Notes: generated by a model not told the origin, from the sequence alone. A stretch of DNA of 16,439 nucleotides from JADKIH01 sp043747595 (GCA_043747595.1 JAYTOX010000124.1:1-16439), one strand, 5' to 3'. Counted from the stretch's first letter, positions 6,577 through 15,023 are shown. Numbers and translations: made by a program.

Positions 6577-7497
6577 ATGTCGAAGCGAGGGTACATCTAT
6601 CGTTATTTGCTGATTGTAAAAAAGCTGCAAGCAAGCAAGTATGCTTCATTTGAAGAGTTGAAGAGTTATCTCGACAGCAATTTCGATTTTATGCAGATGC
6701 AAGACGATACGCTCACCGTTGGATTATCGTTGCGAACCTTGCAGCGCGACATTAAAGAGATCAGGAATACCTTTAATGTGAACATAGAATATTCGAGATC
6801 AGAGAAAGGATATTTTATAGATAACATGGAAGTTGATAATGTGAATTTTCAGCGGAGGATAGAAGCGTTTGACATGTTTAACTCCTTAAACATTGCAAAA
6901 GACATTACGCCATTTGTTCATTTAGAAAAGCGACGACCGGAAGGAACAGACAACCTTTATCTTTTATTGCAGGCGATCAAGAAAAAAGTTGTTGTAAAAT
7001 TTTCCTATGAAAAGTTTTGGAAAGAGGAAATTACGACGCGCGAGTTTGAGCCTTACGGATTGAAAGAATTTAAATATCGCTGGTATGTTCTTGGTAAGGA
7101 TACAAAAGACAATGTTGTTAAAACATTTGGGCTAGATAGAATTTCTAATCTGGAAATGACGAGTAGAAAATTTAAGCTTCCCAAAGAGTACAATATAGAA
7201 GAACAGTTCCGTTATTCGTTTGGAATTATTTCACCGAATGCGGAGAAGCCGGAAGAGATCATTTTGTCGTTCGATCCGGTTCAGGGGAAATACATAAAAA
7301 CGTTAGCGCTTCATCATGAACAGGAAGTGGTTGAGAATAATAAAAAAGAATTTAGGTTAAAATTGAAATTGTTCATTACACATGATTTGGTGATGGAATT
7401 ACTTTCTTATGGAAAAAATTTGAAAGTAATAGCTCCGGCGAAACTTGTGAAAATAATTAAGGAAGAACATAAAAAGGCGTTTGAGCAATACAAATAA
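6577..7497 (+). CDS. WYL-domain transcriptional regulator
   Basis: This 306-residue protein has the standard layout of WYL regulators. An N-terminal winged helix-turn-helix covers about 5-82, with the recognition helix SLRTLQRDIKEI at 51-62. A WYL domain follows at about 125-200 (KKVVVKFSYEKF, then EFEPYGLKEFKYRWYVLG, with the name motif as WYV at 169-171, then GLDRISNLE), and a C-terminal WCX extension covers about 210-303. WYL domains sense nucleic acid or small ligands; BrxR and CapW are known regulators of phage-defence operons from this family. Here the gene is last in the run AAA-exonuclease-WYL rather than first, so it may autoregulate that operon or be a general regulator. TTTG at 6537 and TATCTTTA at 6556 could give it its own weak promoter, though their 15-base spacing is short. 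Confidence 0.93.
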   Translation: MSKRGYIYRYLLIVKKLQASKYASFEELKSYLDSNFDFMQMQDDTLTVGLSLRTLQRDIKEIRNTFNVNIEYSRSEKGYFIDNMEVDNVNFQRRIEAFDMFNSLNIAKDITPFVHLEKRRPEGTDNLYLLLQAIKKKVVVKFSYEKFWKEEITTREFEPYGLKEFKYRWYVLGKDTKDNVVKTFGLDRISNLEMTSRKFKLPKEYNIEEQFRYSFGIISPNAEKPEEIILSFDPVQGKYIKTLALHHEQEVVENNKKEFRLKLKLFITHDLVMELLSYGKNLKVIAPAKLVKIIKEEHKKAFEQYK

Positions 7498-7507
7498 TTT
7501 TCATTGC

Positions 7508-7584
7508 ATAGGCCTTCAGGCCGATGTAATGAAGTATAAGATAATTTTTTTAACAATAGCCTGAAGGCCGATGTAATGAAGTAT
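7508..7584. repeat. Two tandem palindromic interspersed repeats
   Basis: Two near-identical units, 7508-7536 and 7556-7584, each begin with a GC-rich palindrome (GGCCTTCAGGCC in the first, GCCTGAAGGC in the second). Both continue with the same tail, CGATGTAATGAAGTAT, 48 bases apart. In the two copies the palindrome loop is inverted (TTCA versus TGAA). They start 10 bases after the WYL stop codon. The form is that of REP-like interspersed repeats of Bacteroidota; they may also act as transcription terminators. Confidence 0.7.
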
Positions 7585-7603
7585 GAAATATTTTTAATTA
7601 CTC

Positions 7604-7620
7604 TTGGCCTAAAGGCCAAG
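7604..7620. repeat. Third palindrome CTTGGCC-TAA-AGGCCAAG
   Basis: A perfect palindromic stem with arms CTTGGCCT / AGGCCAAG (shared central bases) lies 20 bases after the second repeat unit. It keeps the GGCC...GGCC core of the two units before it but has lost their tail. It is probably a diverged third member of the cluster. Confidence 0.55.
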
Positions 7621-7657
7621 GGAATAAATTTTAAATTCACTCATTGGAATTAATTAA

Positions 7658-8109
7658 AAAGCAGAGGGCAATCAAAGTTTTGATCAGGGCAAATGTGTGA
7701 CTGTAGATAAAGATGACAATGTAATTTCAGCAGGTATTTATTATTCTGTAATTATTGGGAGTGATACCTTATCAAATCAAGACGAAGCGTATATTTATTT
7801 AAGCAAATACGATTCGACATGTTTGTTTTTGTTGCAAAGTTGAATAAGATTACAAATAATATTCCTGAAAACAGAAGTGCGTCACAGTTGTCGCTTTTTC
7901 CAAATCCCACCACCGGAATAATAAAAATAAAATCGGTAGGAGCAGAAAAGATTTCCGTTAAACTTTTTTTAGAAATAGATAATTGTGTTTTTCAAAAATA
8001 GGTGAATGTAGATGGGGAAATTGACCGGAGGGGATTATCAAAAGGAATTTATTTTTACGAACTGATTCAAGAGGAAAATGTTTCGAAGAATATGTTGGTG
8101 GTTTATTAA
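7658..8109 (+). pseudogene. Decayed beta-propeller protein with type IX sorting domain
   Basis: Two frames together read as the remains of a secreted protein. The first (7658-7843) gives GKCVTVDKDDNVISAG... then SDTLSNQDEAYIYLSKYDS, a typical SBBP beta-propeller repeat, and stops at TGA 7841. The second is shifted by one frame and contains ASQLSLFPNPTTGIIKIKS, a type IX secretion sorting domain start. It hits an in-frame TAG at 7999 but continues in the same frame as LSKGIYFYELIQEENVSKNMLVVY to TAA at 8107. So the gene has lost its N-terminus and most propeller repeats, and carries one frameshift and one nonsense codon. Part of its second half could be read from an ATG at 7819, but that peptide has no signal sequence. 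It resembles the intact gene at 12315. Confidence 0.85.
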
Positions 8110-8136
8110 AGAAAGAGAGAATAATAATTAATAATG

Positions 8137-8156
8137 ATTAATGAAAAAACATTAAT
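8137..8156. terminator. Small hairpin after the decayed propeller gene
   Basis: ATTAATG at 8137-8143 pairs with CATTAAT at 8150-8156 across a loop of six A. It lies 28 bases after the pseudogene's final stop and may be its old terminator. Confidence 0.35.
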
Positions 8157-8232
8157 TGATAGAAATTAATAGCTTTTCGGTAGACATTGTTGGGTTTTAT
8201 TTTAAAAGGCATAAAATCGGAATTGTGCTTTG

Positions 8233-8358
8233 ATGAAGAAATTGACTGCTGGCCTTAGTAATTTTAGTGAAAAGCAAACAATCAATTTTTTAGAAGAGAA
8301 TTCACCAGAAATGGTGAACAATTGGCGTAATAAAATTTGGAGGTATGCTGTAAATTGA
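8233..8358 (+). CDS. Possible 41-residue protein, unrecognised
   Basis: A short open frame starts MKKLTAGLSNFSEKQTINFL and ends NKIWRYAVN, followed by TGA. The product is amphipathic and helical, with a plausible composition (Lys, Asn, Glu, Trp) and no signal peptide. It lies between the pseudogene and the LRR gene, 40 bases before the latter. It may be a small expressed peptide, the remnant of a longer gene, or chance. I do not recognise it. Confidence 0.3.
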   Translation: MKKLTAGLSNFSEKQTINFLEENSPEMVNNWRNKIWRYAVN

Positions 8359-8371
8359 TAACTTTCCATTC

Positions 8372-8379
8372 TAATTTTG
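8372..8379 (+). promoter_or_regulatory. Candidate -7 box for the LRR gene
   Basis: TAATTTTG matches TAnnTTTG exactly and lies 19 bases before the ATG. No TTTG is found at the right distance upstream, so this is a weak call. Confidence 0.25.
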
Positions 8380-8398
8380 GGTTCAAACCTTTTGAGCT

Positions 8399-11050
8399 AT
8401 GATCAAAAAAATACTTAAGAATTTTCTATTCGTGTTGGCGTTTGGAATTTTATCTGGAAACTCTTTAGCGCAATTTGTTTACATACCGGACAGTGCATTT
8501 AGAAATGTGATTATTAATAACGGACTTGCCACATGCATGCAAGGCGATTCGTTGGACACAACTTGTGTGACGCTAAATACTATTACCACCTTAAACTGTG
8601 CTACGCTTGGTATTTATAATTTAGAAGGCGTACAGTATTTTAAGTCGTTACAAACATTAGACTGTAGTGGCAATTTTTTAGACACACTTCCGGAATTACC
8701 GAATACACTCGGAAGGTTAGATTGTTATTTCAATAACTTGATCAGATTACCGGTGCTTCCAAATGGAATTGATTCTCTCAATTGTTCAAAGAATCAATTG
8801 CATTTTCTTCCTACACTTCCAACACAATTAATATTTTTGAATTGCAGTTATAATTTATTGGATAGTTTACCGGATTTGCCAATTAATTTGTATTATTTTG
8901 ACTGTCAGTCCAATCATCTGACTTTTCTTCCAACTTTACCGATTAATTTAAATGGAATTTATTGTGGAATGAACCCACTAACAAGTCTTCCGACTCTGCC
9001 TCCAAATTTAGAGTTCCTGTTTTGTAGTAATACTCAAGTAACAAGCTTACCGGCCTTGCCGAATTATTTGACAACCTTAATCGTAAATGATAATCCTTTG
9101 CGTAGTTTGCCAACACTTCCATCGACATTATTTCGGTTGCAGTGTATTAATGATTCATTAACAGAGTTACCAACTTTGCCTAATTCACTCTACTTATTAG
9201 AATTTTCATTTAACCATATTGACACACTTCCGGAATTACCAGCTAATTTGCATCTTTTAAGCATCGACAGAAATGGAATATCGTTTATCGATTCACTACC
9301 TTCTCAATTAACTTATTTTGCATGTTCAAATAATCTGCTCGATTCATTACCCATACTTCCACCTTCTTTAGTAACTCTTTGGTGTCAAGGAAACACACTC
9401 CATTCATTACCTGATTTACCTTCTACATTATTATATCTTGATTGTTCAGACAATCAACTCAGTATGATTCCATCACTCCCGGATACTATGAACCTTTTAA
9501 ACATACGAAATAATCCTATTCATTGTTTGCCTCCTATTCACAAAATCAATTATTTTCAATGGGATGGAACAAACATCCAATGTTTTCCGAATGTAATTCA
9601 AGTGACAACAACTGCAATACCGGATATCAGCGGAGTACCGCTTTGTCAGCCTTCAAGTGGGTGTGAAGTGAATTGGAACATTGCGGGAAATGTATTTCAC
9701 GATTTTAATTCTGATTGCATACATGACTCATTGGAAGAAAATTTACATTCCATTCCTGTGATCTTAGATTCGAGCGGTGTTCAGATTCAAAAGTTTTATA
9801 CCGATGCATACGGAAATTATTCGTTCCGCGCGGGACTTGGAACGTACACGATATATCTTGATAGTGCCTCTATCGTAACACCTGTTGTTTGTCCGGCAGC
9901 CGGATTTTTAACATCAGTATTAACCGTTGCCGACTCCACCGATTCATTAATGAACTTCGGATTAAATTGTCCGGGTGGAGGATTTGATTTGGTTGCAACA
10001 AGCATTACGCCCGAACAACTTTTTAGACCGGGGCGTATTCGAAAAGTTTTATTGAACACAGGCGATGCGCTAGGAAAAAATGGAATGTCGTGTTACGAAG
10101 GAACGGGATTTGTGGAAGCGGTGATGAGTGGACCGATAAGTTATCTAGCTCCGGCGCCCAATGCACTAACGCCTACAACTGTTTCAAACGACACGATTCA
10201 TTGGGACATCGCCGACTTTTCATTGATCGATCCGTTGCAATCATTTAATATTATGACGCAGGTTTCTACAACGGCAACAGTAAACGATGAAGTGTGTTTT
10301 CATTTAACGATATCACCAACGCTTGGAGATATGCGACCAATGAATAATTCGATTGCTGCATGTTTTGATATCAGGAACTCGCTTGACCCGAATGAAAAAT
10401 TGATGTCACCATCGGGAGTAGTCGATACATCTGACCATTGGTTTACGTTTACTATCTTTTTTCAGAATAGTGGAAATGCAGTAGCAGAAGATATTTACGT
10501 GCTAGATACGCTCGACAGAAATTTAGATGCAACGAGTTTTACATTTATTTCATCGAGTCATTCGGTAACGACACAGCTTTTGCCAAATGGAATTGTACGA
10601 TTTAATTTACCGGGAATAAATTTGATCGATAGTATGAGCAATGCAAGTTTGAGTCATGGCTTTGTGAAATTCAAAGTGAGAAGAAAAGACGGGACCGGAA
10701 TGGGAACAGAGATTAGGAATAAAGCGTATATCTTTTTCGATTTTAATCCGGCAGTTGTAACGAATGAAGTAATGGCAATAGTTACATCAATTACATCGGT
10801 GCCGAAAGTACAAGTACAAAGTGTTTTTGTATGGCCGAATCCTGCGAGTGGAATAGTAACAATACAGACGAAAGGCGAAGAGATTATTAAAGTTGAAGTA
10901 TTGGATATCACCGGAAAATTAATTGACGAGCGAAAAGGCAATAGTACTAGTGAACTGCGATTGGATGTACGACAGCAGAGTGATGGCGTTTACCTTTTAA
11001 AAGTACAAACAATGAAAGGTGAAGTGGTGAAGAAGATTTTTAAAAATTAG
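8399..11050 (+). CDS. Secreted leucine-rich-repeat protein with type IX sorting domain
   Basis: The 883-residue product has a signal peptide (1-25, ending SLAQ) and then leucine-rich repeats from about 80 to 400. The unit LxxLxCSxNxLxSLPxLPxx recurs every 20 residues without insertion, the short class also seen in YopM/IpaH-type proteins. A Cys at the LxC position recurs in 11 units (89, 109, 129 and so on up to 349). An SdrD B-like domain follows (NVFHDFNSDCIHDSLEEN, 431-448), then a DUF7619/DUF11-like region (about 530-795, with LDPNEKLMSPSG and AYIFFDFNPAVVTNE). A C-terminal sorting domain begins at VFVWPNPASGIVTI (809-822) and ends VVKKIFKN. It is exported by Sec and type IX secretion, probably as a surface binding protein. 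It looks intact. TAATTTTG at 8372-8379 matches the -7 box, without a clear -33 box. Confidence 0.95.
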   Translation: MIKKILKNFLFVLAFGILSGNSLAQFVYIPDSAFRNVIINNGLATCMQGDSLDTTCVTLNTITTLNCATLGIYNLEGVQYFKSLQTLDCSGNFLDTLPELPNTLGRLDCYFNNLIRLPVLPNGIDSLNCSKNQLHFLPTLPTQLIFLNCSYNLLDSLPDLPINLYYFDCQSNHLTFLPTLPINLNGIYCGMNPLTSLPTLPPNLEFLFCSNTQVTSLPALPNYLTTLIVNDNPLRSLPTLPSTLFRLQCINDSLTELPTLPNSLYLLEFSFNHIDTLPELPANLHLLSIDRNGISFIDSLPSQLTYFACSNNLLDSLPILPPSLVTLWCQGNTLHSLPDLPSTLLYLDCSDNQLSMIPSLPDTMNLLNIRNNPIHCLPPIHKINYFQWDGTNIQCFPNVIQVTTTAIPDISGVPLCQPSSGCEVNWNIAGNVFHDFNSDCIHDSLEENLHSIPVILDSSGVQIQKFYTDAYGNYSFRAGLGTYTIYLDSASIVTPVVCPAAGFLTSVLTVADSTDSLMNFGLNCPGGGFDLVATSITPEQLFRPGRIRKVLLNTGDALGKNGMSCYEGTGFVEAVMSGPISYLAPAPNALTPTTVSNDTIHWDIADFSLIDPLQSFNIMTQVSTTATVNDEVCFHLTISPTLGDMRPMNNSIAACFDIRNSLDPNEKLMSPSGVVDTSDHWFTFTIFFQNSGNAVAEDIYVLDTLDRNLDATSFTFISSSHSVTTQLLPNGIVRFNLPGINLIDSMSNASLSHGFVKFKVRRKDGTGMGTEIRNKAYIFFDFNPAVVTNEVMAIVTSITSVPKVQVQSVFVWPNPASGIVTIQTKGEEIIKVEVLDITGKLIDERKGNSTSELRLDVRQQSDGVYLLKVQTMKGEVVKKIFKN

Positions 11051-11069
11051 AAAGTAGTGATTTCTAATT
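11045..11069 (+). terminator. Hairpin overlapping the LRR stop codon
   Basis: AATTAGAAA at 11045-11053 pairs perfectly with TTTCTAATT at 11061-11069 across a seven-base loop; the stem includes the TAG stop codon. Its place at the end of the gene suggests a terminator, though the stem is AT-rich and lacks a following T-run. Confidence 0.45.
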
Positions 11070-11341
11070 AGTGAACAAATAATATTTTCTTGACAGATTT
11101 ATTAGCAGGATGAAAAATATTCAATAAAAGGGTTCAACTTCGCTTAACTGTTGATCATTTTTTTTATTAGAAAGACGACATTCCACCGTGCTAAAGAGTG
11201 AACGATATCGAATTTCAGGCACTTGATAATTATTTTGCGATAAATTTGAGTAAATACTATTACTTATTTAAATTTTCTACATTGGCATTGAAATAAAATC
11301 TCTTTGAATAATTGTTGAGATAAAATTAATTAATAAGCGTC

Positions 11342-12229
11342 ATGTCTCAAAAGCCACCCATTCCAACCTTTGATTTTTATAAAAAAATTGAAAATCCGCT
11401 GCAATTTGAATTCAGCAAACTGGAAGAGACCTATAATATGTATGATGCAAGCGAGGCTCATCGTCACAATTATTATGAAATTATTTATTTTGAAAAATCG
11501 GGAGGAAAGCATGAAATTGATTTTAACAGTTACGGAATAGAGGAAGGAAGTATTCATTTTATTTCGCCTGAGCAAGTACATCATTTGAAAAGAGAAAAGC
11601 ACACAACAGGTTTTGTTATTTCTTTTACTTCAGATTTTTTCTTGAACGATGCTATCAATGGAACAATAATTGATAGGCTACCATTTTTCAATGACAACGA
11701 TGCGCATCCTATTGTTTCAATTGGTTCGAAAGATGACCGTAATGAAATTATGGAATTGATAAAAAAAATAGAAAGTGAATATAATTCTTCACACAAAGAT
11801 AAGTTAGAAATGATTGCTTCATTTATGCTAAATCTGCTTTTACTTTCTAGAAGACATTATCTTTCAACGGTTATTGAGAAATCAAGCGTTGCAATTCATT
11901 CAGTTTTTGTTAGAGAGTTTAAAAAATTAGTAGAACTAAATTTTAGAGAAAAAAAATCTGTGAGCGATTATGCTCAGGCGTTGAATATATCAACCGGACA
12001 TTTAAACGATACAATTCAAAAAGAAATGGGAAAGACAGCCAGCGATATTATTTATGCACGAATCATTTTGGAGGCAAAACGTCTTTTATACCATTCGTCA
12101 CAAAGTATAAAAGAGATTGCAGCACTACTGAAATATGAAGATCCTTCGCACTTTTCCCGATTTTTTAAAAACAACACAGGGAAAACTCCCGAGCAATTTC
12201 GAATAGCCATCCGTGAAAGATCCCATTGA
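11342..12229 (+). CDS. AraC family transcriptional regulator
   Basis: The 295-residue protein has an N-terminal cupin-like sensor domain (about 25-110). This includes AHRHNYYEIIYFEKSGGKHEID at 39-60, the usual His-containing entry strand, and GSIHFISPEQVHHL at 69-82. The C-terminal AraC-type DNA-binding domain has two helix-turn-helix units: about 205-235 (SVSDYAQALNISTGHLND) and 255-287 (SIKEIAALLKYEDPSHFSRF then GKTPEQFR), both well preserved. It is probably a ligand-responsive activator or repressor. It lies 291 bases after the LRR gene and 85 bases before a secreted propeller protein on the same strand, so either may be a target. Start chosen as the first ATG, which gives the expected length. 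Confidence 0.95.
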   Translation: MSQKPPIPTFDFYKKIENPLQFEFSKLEETYNMYDASEAHRHNYYEIIYFEKSGGKHEIDFNSYGIEEGSIHFISPEQVHHLKREKHTTGFVISFTSDFFLNDAINGTIIDRLPFFNDNDAHPIVSIGSKDDRNEIMELIKKIESEYNSSHKDKLEMIASFMLNLLLLSRRHYLSTVIEKSSVAIHSVFVREFKKLVELNFREKKSVSDYAQALNISTGHLNDTIQKEMGKTASDIIYARIILEAKRLLYHSSQSIKEIAALLKYEDPSHFSRFFKNNTGKTPEQFRIAIRERSH

Positions 12230-12314
12230 ATCCGTAAATTAGCCCTTGATGGTTGATGAAATGAAACGTAAAATTGCATAGATACAATTTGTTTAAAATC
12301 TAAAATCAATTATC

Positions 12315-14078
12315 ATGAGAAAAATTACATGTATACTATTTATGTCTGCCTTGTTTTTTGCGGATATAGTCGGCGCACAGGTTTCACCGGTATGGACACA
12401 AACCATCAATTCTCTTCCCGATTCAGCAATTATGTCGCCGGTGAAAGTGCTCAATGACAATCAAGGCAACGCAATAGTTTTGGTCAATTATAGAAAGACG
12501 GGTGGCCCGGGTATTTTATATAAAATTATTTTGAATAAATATGATCTCAACGGAATGTTGATTTGGTCTCATGTATTCGACAATAATGGAACAGAAGATG
12601 CACGAGCAACCGATATGGCATTAGACGCACAGAATAATATTTATGTGATTGGGGCTTTGATGAGTTTACCAAATGAAGAACCGTACATGATAAGAGTTAA
12701 TTCATCGGGAATTTCTCCATGGCAAAGAATAGGGACGACATCTTTTTCTTCTGATGCATTAGAACAAATATTTATCAGAAATAATAATATTTATTTGGCG
12801 GGCAATATGGGCATGGCGTTGTTTTATTTAAATGGAACAGAACAATGGTCAAATACGACAAGACCGATTCGTATGAACATTGATAAGAGTGGAAATGCAA
12901 TAGTTTCAACTTATTCACTACCAACAAACATTTCTAAATATGACAGTCTCGGAAATCAACTATGGGTAGATAGTTCAATACTGGCAGATCGAATTGTAAC
13001 TGATCTATCGAACAACATCTATTTATTTGGACAGTATCCTTACCAATTGGTTAAACTTGATAGCAACGGCGTAGCACAATGGGCAAGCAATAGTTTTCCG
13101 GTTCCGCCTCCATTCGGCGATATTTCTTTTGACATTTTGGTTGATTACAATCAAGATCTTTATGTAATAGGAGTAGCCGATACAATTTTTAAATATGATA
13201 TCAATGGGAACATGCTTTGGGCAAAGAGTATGGATGGCTTAGACCAATATATTTCGAGCTCAAAAATAAACTTCAATAATATGCTGTTGATAGCCGGAAT
13301 ACAAAATGGATTTGCAGGCTATGATGCGAGAGTTAGTATTTTTAATTCGAATGGTGGAATAAGTTGGACTGGCATATATTCTTCGAATATTGTGCAAGAG
13401 TTTCCGGTGAGTATGAGCGTAGATGCCAATGGTATATATGTACTCGAAGACAGCATTAGTAATTCGACATTAATTAAATTTGACATGCCTTGGAACTCTA
13501 GTACACTTAACATTTCCGACTTTTGTGTTGACAGTGTTTGGTATGATCCACAGAATCCGAATTTGGTAAATATTTCTGTTTTTAATGGCGGTGTTGTTCA
13601 CAGTAATTACCCTTCAATTCAAATGATAAGTCCGGGAGCAGATACGATAAGCAATGTTGGAAATTTTGTCGATTATTTTGCGCACTTAGCAAATGTCCAT
13701 CAAGTGTATACAGACACTATAACTGTTACAGGAATTACAGATTTCAGTCAATATCATTTTGTTTATTATGATGGTTTTGGTACAACATCAGGCGAAATTT
13801 ATTTTTGTTCGCCATTGGCAGTACAAGAAAATGAATTGACAGGAATAATTTTGTTTCCCAATCCTTCTACACGTAACTTGACAATTGCAAATCTTCTTGA
13901 ATCGGAAGAGTATTTTATAGACTTAGTAGATTTACAGGGAAGGGTAATTGAGAGGAATTTTGTTGTGAAGAAGAAAGAAGTTTTGGTTGACCTTTCAAAT
14001 CAGTCGGGAGGATTTTATTTTATTCGACTAACTACTCAAAAGGCAACCAGGATCATCAAAATTGCAAAAGGAAATTAA
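12315..14078 (+). CDS. Secreted beta-propeller-like protein with type IX sorting domain
   Basis: The 587-residue product begins with a signal peptide (1-22, ending VGAQ). Residues 25-395 contain repeated blades of the form DxxGNxxV...KYDxxGNxLW: YDLNGMLIWS 76-85, YDSLGNQLWV 209-218, LDSNGVAQWA 248-257, YDINGNMLWA 294-303, with NNIYVIG / NNIYLAG / NNIYLFG strands between. These are SBBP-type or PQQ-like propeller blades. A beta-sandwich-like domain follows (about 398-500, starting LNISDFCVDSVWY), then a type IX sorting domain from ILFPNPSTRNLTI (512-524) to IIKIAKGN. It is probably secreted or anchored on the cell surface; the ligand is unknown. It is intact, unlike the related pseudogene at 7658, and ends in a strong terminator hairpin. 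Confidence 0.93.
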   Translation: MRKITCILFMSALFFADIVGAQVSPVWTQTINSLPDSAIMSPVKVLNDNQGNAIVLVNYRKTGGPGILYKIILNKYDLNGMLIWSHVFDNNGTEDARATDMALDAQNNIYVIGALMSLPNEEPYMIRVNSSGISPWQRIGTTSFSSDALEQIFIRNNNIYLAGNMGMALFYLNGTEQWSNTTRPIRMNIDKSGNAIVSTYSLPTNISKYDSLGNQLWVDSSILADRIVTDLSNNIYLFGQYPYQLVKLDSNGVAQWASNSFPVPPPFGDISFDILVDYNQDLYVIGVADTIFKYDINGNMLWAKSMDGLDQYISSSKINFNNMLLIAGIQNGFAGYDARVSIFNSNGGISWTGIYSSNIVQEFPVSMSVDANGIYVLEDSISNSTLIKFDMPWNSSTLNISDFCVDSVWYDPQNPNLVNISVFNGGVVHSNYPSIQMISPGADTISNVGNFVDYFAHLANVHQVYTDTITVTGITDFSQYHFVYYDGFGTTSGEIYFCSPLAVQENELTGIILFPNPSTRNLTIANLLESEEYFIDLVDLQGRVIERNFVVKKKEVLVDLSNQSGGFYFIRLTTQKATRIIKIAKGN

Positions 14079-14087
14079 CGCTATACC

Positions 14088-14126
14088 AATAGAAGTCTTC
14101 AGTTAAGTATATTGAAGACTTCTATT
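14088..14126 (+). terminator. Strong terminator hairpin of the propeller gene
   Basis: AATAGAAGTCTTCA at 14088-14101 pairs perfectly over 14 bases with TGAAGACTTCTATT at 14113-14126, leaving an 11-base loop. It starts 10 bases after the stop codon at 14078. The position and perfect stem make a transcription terminator the natural reading, even without a long T-run. Confidence 0.75.
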
Positions 14127-14524
14127 AAAGAAAGTTGACAACCTGAGCTATACTCCTAATTTGCAAAATAATGTTTAATGGAAAAAGCAGAAGCTTTAGA
14201 AAATGGGGAGGAGTAATTTAGTAAAGAATATTTTCGACAATTTTTCGCTAGACTTCAAGCTTTTTGAGTTTCATTGGGAAAGAGTATAAAATTTGAAAAA
14301 CGCCAATACCTTTCTTGTTTGGTTTTCAATTGGTGAATATGGTTGATGAAATAAAACAAAAGAGGGGAAGCGGATTGGATGAACTAATATTTAGCAGCCG
14401 TTAAGCGAGGAGAAGTAGAGTAAATATTTTTTTAATTGACTTAGCTACAGACAAGTCGAAAACCGAAATAGCTCTTCGTTAATAATTTTTTTTCTAAATA
14501 CTCATTACTTATTCTTCATTAATA

Positions 14525-14565
14525 ATTACTCATTAATATCTTGCTACTTATTAATGATGAGTAAT
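14525..14565. repeat. Imperfect inverted repeat at the small gene's end
   Basis: ATTACTCATTAAT near 14525 pairs imperfectly with ATTAATGATGAGTAAT ending at 14565. It spans the stop codon of the minus-strand small gene and could be its terminator. Confidence 0.35.
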
Positions 14566-14663
14566 ACAGAAATTAAAAGAAGCACAATCGAGATAATATT
14601 CTGAACGATATCGCTTGTTTTTGTTTTGGAAGATTTTTGTTGGAGTGTAGTTGTTGGCTTCAT
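14544..14663 (-). CDS. Small single-helix membrane protein (39 residues)
   Basis: On the minus strand an ATG at 14663-14661 opens a 39-codon frame ending at TAG (14544). The product starts MKPTTTLQQKSSKTKTSD, a polar and basic segment, and continues VQNIISIVLLLISVLLIINK, one clean hydrophobic helix ending in Lys. The split between a Lys/Thr-rich tail and a 19-residue aliphatic segment is what small bacterial membrane proteins look like. The basic N-terminus suggests that end stays inside the cell. I know no family for it. It is the only coding-like signal in a 1.1-kb gap. It could be a regulatory membrane peptide or a type I toxin-like peptide; chance cannot be excluded. Confidence 0.5.
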   Translation of the reverse strand: MKPTTTLQQKSSKTKTSDIVQNIISIVLLLISVLLIINK

Positions 14664-15023
14664 AGAGAGATGATTTTTGAAGTTCTACTCTAAGGAAATA
14701 TAAATAGATACACGATGAAACGACTTTTATAGTAATGAAGTTATTTTAGGGGTGAATGGAATAGAATAGATAGTGAAATTTTTTCATATAATGTAAATAA
14801 AGGAAAGTGTCACAAATTTCATCGGCAATTATTTTTTATTCTTACTTCTTTACATTTTTCAATCACAAATCAATTCTGGGCAGTAGATGAATTTTTTGAA
14901 ATAAACTTTTTCGAAAACGTTTGCGGTTGAAATTCGTTGAACTAACGACGAAAATTAAAAAAATCACCTACGAAATCAAATTAGACTGTACTATGAAGAA
15001 TATGCTTTACCTGCGAATAATAC

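Noticed and set aside
7508..7620. CRISPR array
   Set aside because: Only two matching units plus a diverged one, with very short spacers and internal palindromes; no cas genes.
9817..10059. 80-codon minus-strand frame inside the LRR gene
   Set aside because: Antisense shadow of a clearly real secreted protein.
12249..14357. 19-base near-identical pair (12249-12267 and 14339-14357, ATGGTTGATGAAATgAAAC type)
   Set aside because: One mismatch in 19 in AT-rich non-coding DNA, no extended similarity on either side; not enough to call a repeat element.
14127..14540. Transposase remnant in the gene-free stretch
   Set aside because: Short frames in this interval show no DDE, HUH or helix-turn-helix motif; nothing beyond AT-rich DNA could be supported.
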